A stretch of DNA of 64,000 nt, taken from positions 134,245,636 through 134,309,635 of the forward strand of contig NC_134950.1 of the NCBI RefSeq assembly GCF_965638725.1, given 5' to 3'. Source of the DNA: Aptenodytes patagonicus. Lineage: Eukaryota; Chordata; Aves; Sphenisciformes; Spheniscidae. Numbering within the stretch: the stretch's first letter is position 1; each line of letters opens with the position of its first letter. A model generated the notes under the pieces. The model ran no database searches, was not told where the DNA came from, and worked only from the letters and a program-made list of their open reading frames with translations. A program made the translations under genes and the position numbers. This document shows, in pieces, positions 58,401 through 64,000 of the stretch.

Positions 58401-61400
58401 GCAGTTCTAAAAATAAGCGTGTTTGTCAAGCCTGCAACAATCAGGCTGATTGCTAGCCTTGACAGCATGACATACAGCTCGCAATCTGGCACAGGGGAAA
58501 AATGTTATTCAAATATCTTCACAGGCAAGCTGGCCTTTGCATTTACGGGAGAGCGACTGCTCAACAGCTCTGGCCCGGCATGCCTAATCCCTCTCCCCAG
58601 CTGTGACACCCCAGTTCCTGAGAAAGACAGTTTCTCAGGTGCACTCAACAAATACCTCTGCCTGATCTTGAAAGTCTGACCAGACGCTTCTAATGGTCTT
58701 GCCATAGAGCGGGAGTCCCTGGCACGTCTGCTGGAGTGTCACACGTTGCAATTGCGTTGTTCCGACTGCCATCAAGAGAAGGGGAAAGATAAGCCCAGAG
58801 AGGTGATGATTCTTCAGCAAGCAGTGGCAGACCTGGGGCTAGGACCTCTCTCCACCCCAAAACATTGAGAACAGATAACTGACCAGAGAAAGGACTGTAC
58901 GCAGAGGATGAGTGCTTGTCTGCTGATTGATTTCACGGTGTACTTCCTTTTGGACGCCAGGTCCTCCTCTGAGAGTAGGAAAGGAGCACTACACCAGATC
59001 CAACGACAGGGGTGGGGTTTGAGGGAGGAAGAAAACTGGGGTGGAAAAGCCATGTAACTTGACCGTAGCCATAGAGGCAGCTGATGTTCAAAGTAGGATT
59101 CACATATGGAATTTCTCTCTTCCCGCTTCTAAGCATGCTGAAGGAGCACTAAATATAAGCTCAGGATATGGGACAACCTACCAGTCTATGCTCAGAAAGC
59201 TGCCCAGTATTTATGGCCAGAAATCTGAACAGTGGCACACAGAGGAATTCAATTTGCTTCCTGGGGGGGAGCTGCTGTCTTTGGGCTGCAAGCGGTACCT
59301 CCGTAGCAGTGCTCTGCTCCTGGGCCGACACAGTGCTTCTCTGAGGGAGGCATCAACGCACAGGCAGCCCTTTGGCAGACACTGAGCTCCAGTCAGAGCT
59401 GGACTAGGACCAAGAGCAAACTATATGCCCTAATAAAGAAGACCACAGACAGTAAGCATTTATTCTTTCTAAGAAGTATGACTGACCTGATTTGCTCTTG
59501 AAAGGAAAAAGGTTTTAAAACCTCACTTCAGCTTTGATCTCTTCCTAACTGGGGATGAAATAGGACAGTCAGTGCTTTCTGTGAGTCTGAGACCTGCAAT
59601 GAAGTCTCTGAGCATGAAATTCTAACACCCTGTCCCTCGTCTCTCCTGGCTAACCTTCCCATGCACTCCATGAGCTCCACATTTGCAAACTACTCCTTTC
59701 GTTTCCAAGTGTCCTTCTGATCCCCTTCAATGCATAGGATTTTTTTTCGCTTATTTTTTCTTTCCAGGAAGCCAAAGACTAAAATCTGAACGTGAACATA
59801 ATGTTAACCTTGCTAAACCCTGTTATAGGCCAAAAGAACAGCCACATGAATTACATAGCTAATGTTCTTCACCACCTCATTAAAAACCAGGACAGCTGAA
59901 TGCAGATGCTCACATGACCAGAACTGCAGGCATTTGCAACCCTTCACATTAATAAAATTCCGGAGTACTTTATTAAAACATTGCAGCTCCACCCACGCCC
60001 CAAGACACCTCTGGGGTTTGTGAGCCTGAGGAAAGAAAGCATCAGGCAACAGAACTATTTCTGGTTCTGGCAGGCATCCTCTGTTCACAAGTAAAGTCTT
60101 TGATTCCTGTAGCTTTTTTTCTTCTTTTAAATGCAGAACTTATGACTTCATACTTTCTTCCCGGGGCTAAGTAGTGCTGGTTCATACCCATTACTGCACA
60201 TCACCTTCTAGAGTAAATAACTCCTCACGCTCTGTTCCTGTGAAAATAAAATAGAAGCTTCTGACTCCTGTCATCTGGGGCAGGTCCTATTTCTATGGAA
60301 ATTCACTGGGTTTGGAAAAATACAAAGGTTTTAGGGAAATACAGCCACAGAGAGCTGGCTTAGTGTCTCACAGTTTGTCCCCAGGGCTGGACCAGATGGG
60401 GAACACCCAGTTTCACTTACTAGAGGTTGGACCAGAGTTCATTCATGTGCTCCTTAACTGTTCCTATGCCAGTCCACAAGGCTGTTGCCTGTGCTGTCGA
60501 GAGCCTGCTGCATCTCCGAGGGAACTGCAGGGAATTGTACTATATTTGCTATAGAGAGAGGCATTGGATATACTGGGTCCATTAAACAGTTTGAAACAGT
60601 TCGGAAAGTTTAGGTAATGAGAAATGACCTTGTGGTAGCGTTTTGAGTGAGGACTGGGAAAGTGTTCCCATATACAAACATGTCCAAAATGTCTCTGGTT
60701 TCTGGGAAAGCCTTGTCCAATTCATCTTTGTAAGGTAAGCAATTAGTTAAATAGCTATAATTTATGTGCTCGCTCACCCATAAGTGTGAATTGCAATTCC
60801 TTGCCTCCTTGACCCTAAAGAGATATGTCTGGGTTTAATGACTCTAATTCAGATGGTATTTTACCCACAGACACTGTTGGCAACGTCAGCATTTCTTGCA
60901 TGACAGGGTAAGGGTTCATTACCCCGGGAGAGCAAATCCAAAGCCATACCTAGGAACAGATCCAACACTAGTCTAGCCATGCTCTAGCAACCTGCTTCCG
61001 AGCGTCCAACAACCTGAGCACTGCTGATTGAATCTACCATCAGCGATGTGTTTTTTGGGATCCCAGCTGTTACCCTGGACTCACCAGGAGGACTGGCATG
61101 TGAAGCTTTCAGGAAGGAAAGAAAGATCCTGTTCTTTGCCAGTTTCAACACTGCTGTGTGATGTGTAGGAGGCAGCAAAGCATGTCCAGAAACCAGCTAA
61201 GGTGGAAGAACAGCCAAACCTTTTGTGAGAGGGGTTCCCACTTTCAGCTGAGCAAAGGCACTAATGTTTCCTGAATGCATTATTTCTGACATTTAAAAAT
61301 GTCTGGCTTTAGAAAAGTTAAGTAAAGTTTAGCTTTATTACAGTTGGTATGAATTTTGCCATTGATTTCAGCAGAGCTAGAATTTTACCTTGGACATACA

Positions 61401-63300
61401 GACCCACAAATCATCTATAAAAATCCACATATTTAAACTTGCTCCAAAACATTTTTGTAGTCAGGTTTATGATATAAGATGGAAGATCACACTGCCAGTT
61501 TAAGTTGAGTCAGACGCTGAAAGCCCTTTCACATTTAAGGCATGATACTTGGGAATAGGATGACAGTCTGTACCATTTCACTCTTTAGTAGCACATAACA
61601 GAGCAAGTGCCACCTGTTACAAAAGCTGTCAGCACTCTCTTCAGCGGAAGGGTGATTGAACAATGAAAAACACTTGTCTGATCCAGTCAGGATTTATGAT
61701 GAAATGCTTCTGAGTACATTTTGGGTTTTAACTGTAAGAAAACATACAAACATGAATGCATCGATCTGCATCACTGACCTTTGCCCCTGAGCTGGCAAAT
61801 TTCTTTATTCCTCCTTTCGCCTTTTATATATTTTGCTTGCAAATATTTTATTCCATATCTACTTGCAAAGTTGCTTCCTCCATAACATTTCCCTTGATCT
61901 CCTCTTTCATACACGCCATTACTGAGTTGCCCCAAATCTACACGAAACAAAATCTGCCCAAACTCACCAGGATGAAGTTAGGTTTGTGATTTTTTCCCCA
62001 GTTTTTCCTCTTCTCCCCTGCTGTTTAAAGTTAAGATAACCAGTTTCCAGCCAGGCTGTGTGGGCAGGAGGCCTGGTAGGGAATGGAGGCCGTTCCTTTC
62101 TGCAGAAGTGCCTATGAGGATAACCCTCTGTTTAAACAGTCCTGCTGGCCATCACAAGAAGGATGCATATGGCTGGCTTCCATTTTTCCACACTGCTTTA
62201 GCTTAAGGAGAATATTTTTTCTCTCTCACTTATAAATAAATTTCGTAAGTTCCCTAAAGGCTTTGGGTGAGTTGTGCCAGATGAACCTTGTTTGTTAGGA
62301 TACTTAGCACAATTACCATATAACACCTGTTTTGTTATGACAACATTTCCCATATGTGCAATCAATCCACTGTAGCCACCCAGAGCCTGAGGACTTACTT
62401 CACTTTTTACTTAAGGTTTGTTTCTGTTTGTTTCTGTTTGTTTAAATAAGCATTTAAGGCAAAGCAAAGTGGAAATCCCGGCATTTGATCAGGTTCTGGC
62501 AAGTAGCTCAGAGAGTTGCATGGCAAACCAAGGAGGAGACTGCAGAGGTGCATTTCTACACCGTCACTGGCACGCTTGGAGAAATGAGGATGATTAAAAT
62601 GAAGGTGACAGAAGAGACTACTGCTTAAACTGTGATCTTGCAAAGACTTTGAAGCAGGTGAGCTCTTAGGGCTATCCAGGACCACCACGATGTCCTTAGC
62701 TGTCCCTCTGACTGCAGGAATTGAGCAAATAAGGTGCTGCTTGCAGGCTCGAGATCTGAAGCTCCAGAGCTTGTGAAAAGCCTGTGAGGAAAGGGCAGAG
62801 TTGCTCACGTGCTGGAGTGCTTCAGGTCCCCCTTTTTAGGCCTGTCCCCCTCAGCAGGCCAAGCTATGTCTGCACCATTATGCCACTGTGCTCCTGACCA
62901 TAGTTGAGCCCCAGCTGCCTCCGTTTGTCCTCTCTACCACGTCACAGCCTCCTCCAGCTTGTCTCTGACGCATGCAAGCCAGCTTCTTCAGGGGAAGGAT
63001 GGAGGGTGGAGAAGGTGCTGGTGGGCAAGTTACCTCCTGCCTGCACACATGGGCCTGATGCAACTGTTACACCCCAAAAAGGCCAGGAGACCTTGGACAT
63101 GTGGGTGCAATCAGCAGTCCCACTTTCTTGGGGACGTCTACTGAAGGTGTGGAAGACGCAGCAAGGGAATTTCCCCTCACAGCTCAATCCATTGCTCTCC
63201 ACGATGCTGCCACGTATGTGTGGCAGGCAGCCTGCATTTAGTAGAGTGAGCTGGTGGAGCATCTCCTTTGTGTAAAATCCCATTGGTACCACAGATACAA
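49423..63300. other. Intergenic DNA, no gene seen
   Basis: No exon is recognisable. Two parts look like conserved non-coding DNA by texture (low CpG, rich in TAAT/ATTA, no repeats): about 50270-50720 and 55120-55560. A degenerate motif at 52561-52596 (CCAGATTCTCAGATGGTGTA...) and another at 61358-61380 resemble fragments of an old dispersed amniote repeat. G-run 51809-51818; A-run 56376-56395. Confidence 0.55.
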
Positions 63301-63304
63301 GCAA

Positions 63305-63780
63305 AATCACAGAATCATGGGAAAACTGAGGCTGAAAGGGACCACAGGCAGGCTCCAGTCCAACCTCCTGCTCACAGCAAAGTCAGCTATGAGAGCAGAT
63401 CGGGTGGCTCAAGGTTTTATCCAGCTGGGTCTTGAAAACCTCCCAGGATGGTGACATTACAACCTCTCTGGGCAGCGACTTCCAGTATTCAACTGTCCCC
63501 ATTGTGAAAAAGCTTTTTTCTGATATCCATTCTGAACCTCTTGTTTCAATTCATAACTATTGCTCTTTGTCCTGCTGCCACGCACCTCTGTGAAAATCCT
63601 GCCTCCGTTTTCTCAACAACTTCCCTATAGGTACTGAGGGGCTGCCCTTATGTCCTCCCAAAGCCACCTCTTCCTCAGGCTGAACAAGCCCAGTTCTCAC
63701 TGGGCAAGTGTTCCAGCCCTGACCACCTCAGTGGTCCTCTGCTGAGCTCGCTCCAGCTAATCGATGTCTTTCTTGTCTTA
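63305..63780 (-). mobile_element. CR1 LINE remnant (3' end, minus strand)
   Basis: Reading the + strand, the segment follows the reverse complement of the avian CR1 3' region that I recognise. It begins with the terminal AATCACAGAATCATGG, then CTGAGGCTGAAAGGGACC, CCAGTCCAACCTCC, CTTGAAAACCTCCCAGGATG, ACCTCTCTGGGCAG, a TCTTCCT...-like region, CTCTTCCTCAGGCTGAACAA and CCAGCCCTGACCACCTCAGTGGTCCTCTGCTG. The element is diverged and 5'-truncated, as most genomic CR1 copies are; no reverse transcriptase frame is present. Confidence 0.9.
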
Positions 63781-64000
63781 GATGGTCCAGCCTGGAACTT
63801 CATGTGTCTGGGATGAAGACGGAAAAACATCAGCTACAATAGCACTACCTGCATCGGGTTTTATTTTGTGCCTAATCACAGGCACAGTGAAATTTCGCTT
63901 CATTTTCAGCTTTGTGAAAATGTCACAAAGAAAACAATATTGGATGTGCTTAGAGCAGATTGTATTAGTTTGTTACTATATCTTTTGGATTTTGGTAATA
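63781..64000. other. Intergenic DNA at the window edge
   Basis: AT-rich sequence following the CR1 remnant; nothing recognisable. Confidence 0.5.

Noticed and set aside
60422..60443. DR5-like GGTTGG...AGTTCA
   Set aside because: The first half-site has two mismatches at key positions; not distinguishable from chance.
38000..63300. Exons of SKAP2 or another gene
   Set aside because: The longest open frames lack domain-like composition and flanking splice signals consistent with an SH3 or PH domain; none was recognisable.

Overview
The window is the 3' (anterior) end of a vertebrate HOXA cluster, almost certainly from a bird. Three two-exon Hox genes lie head to tail on the + strand in the canonical order HOXA3, HOXA2, HOXA1. 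Evidence for a bird is a decayed CR1 LINE remnant on the minus strand at the right edge (about 63305-63780), very compact introns (1445, 677 and 416 bp), GC-rich CpG islands, and HOX proteins close to those I remember from chicken. I cannot name the species; a crocodilian or turtle is less likely but not excluded.

Layout. 1-15147: HOXA4-HOXA3 intergenic DNA with no coding gene, several AT-rich blocks that look like conserved regulatory DNA, CpG-rich patches and simple repeats. 15148-18870: HOXA3 (413 aa) with UTRs. 18870-23284: HOXA3-HOXA2 intergenic DNA including the HOXA2 upstream regulatory region. 23285-25412: HOXA2 (375 aa); its intron carries a MEIS/PREP site and two PBX-HOX sites matching the known rhombomere-4 enhancer architecture. 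25413-29816: HOXA2-HOXA1 intergenic DNA ending in the large HOXA1 CpG island. 29817-32279: HOXA1 (324 aa). 32280-38000: HOXA1 3' regulatory region with a textbook DR5 retinoic acid response element at 34272-34288, followed by a 542-bp uninterrupted homopyrimidine tract and a perfect 81-bp tandem duplication. 38000-63300: non-coding DNA, presumably the interval toward SKAP2, with no recognisable exon. 63305-63780: CR1 remnant.

How the genes work together. All three encode DNA-binding homeodomain proteins with a Trp-containing hexapeptide for PBX contact. In vertebrates they pattern hindbrain and pharyngeal arches: HOXA1 is activated first by retinoic acid through its 3' DR5 element, HOXA2 is maintained by HOX/PBX/MEIS input, and HOXA3 acts in more posterior hindbrain and the third/fourth arches. 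The sequence shows the corresponding cis elements in the expected places.

I found no undescribed multi-gene system. The parts worth a second look are cis-regulatory motifs, repeat structures and a few protein-level oddities. All conservation statements are from recognition and memory; no alignment could be run.
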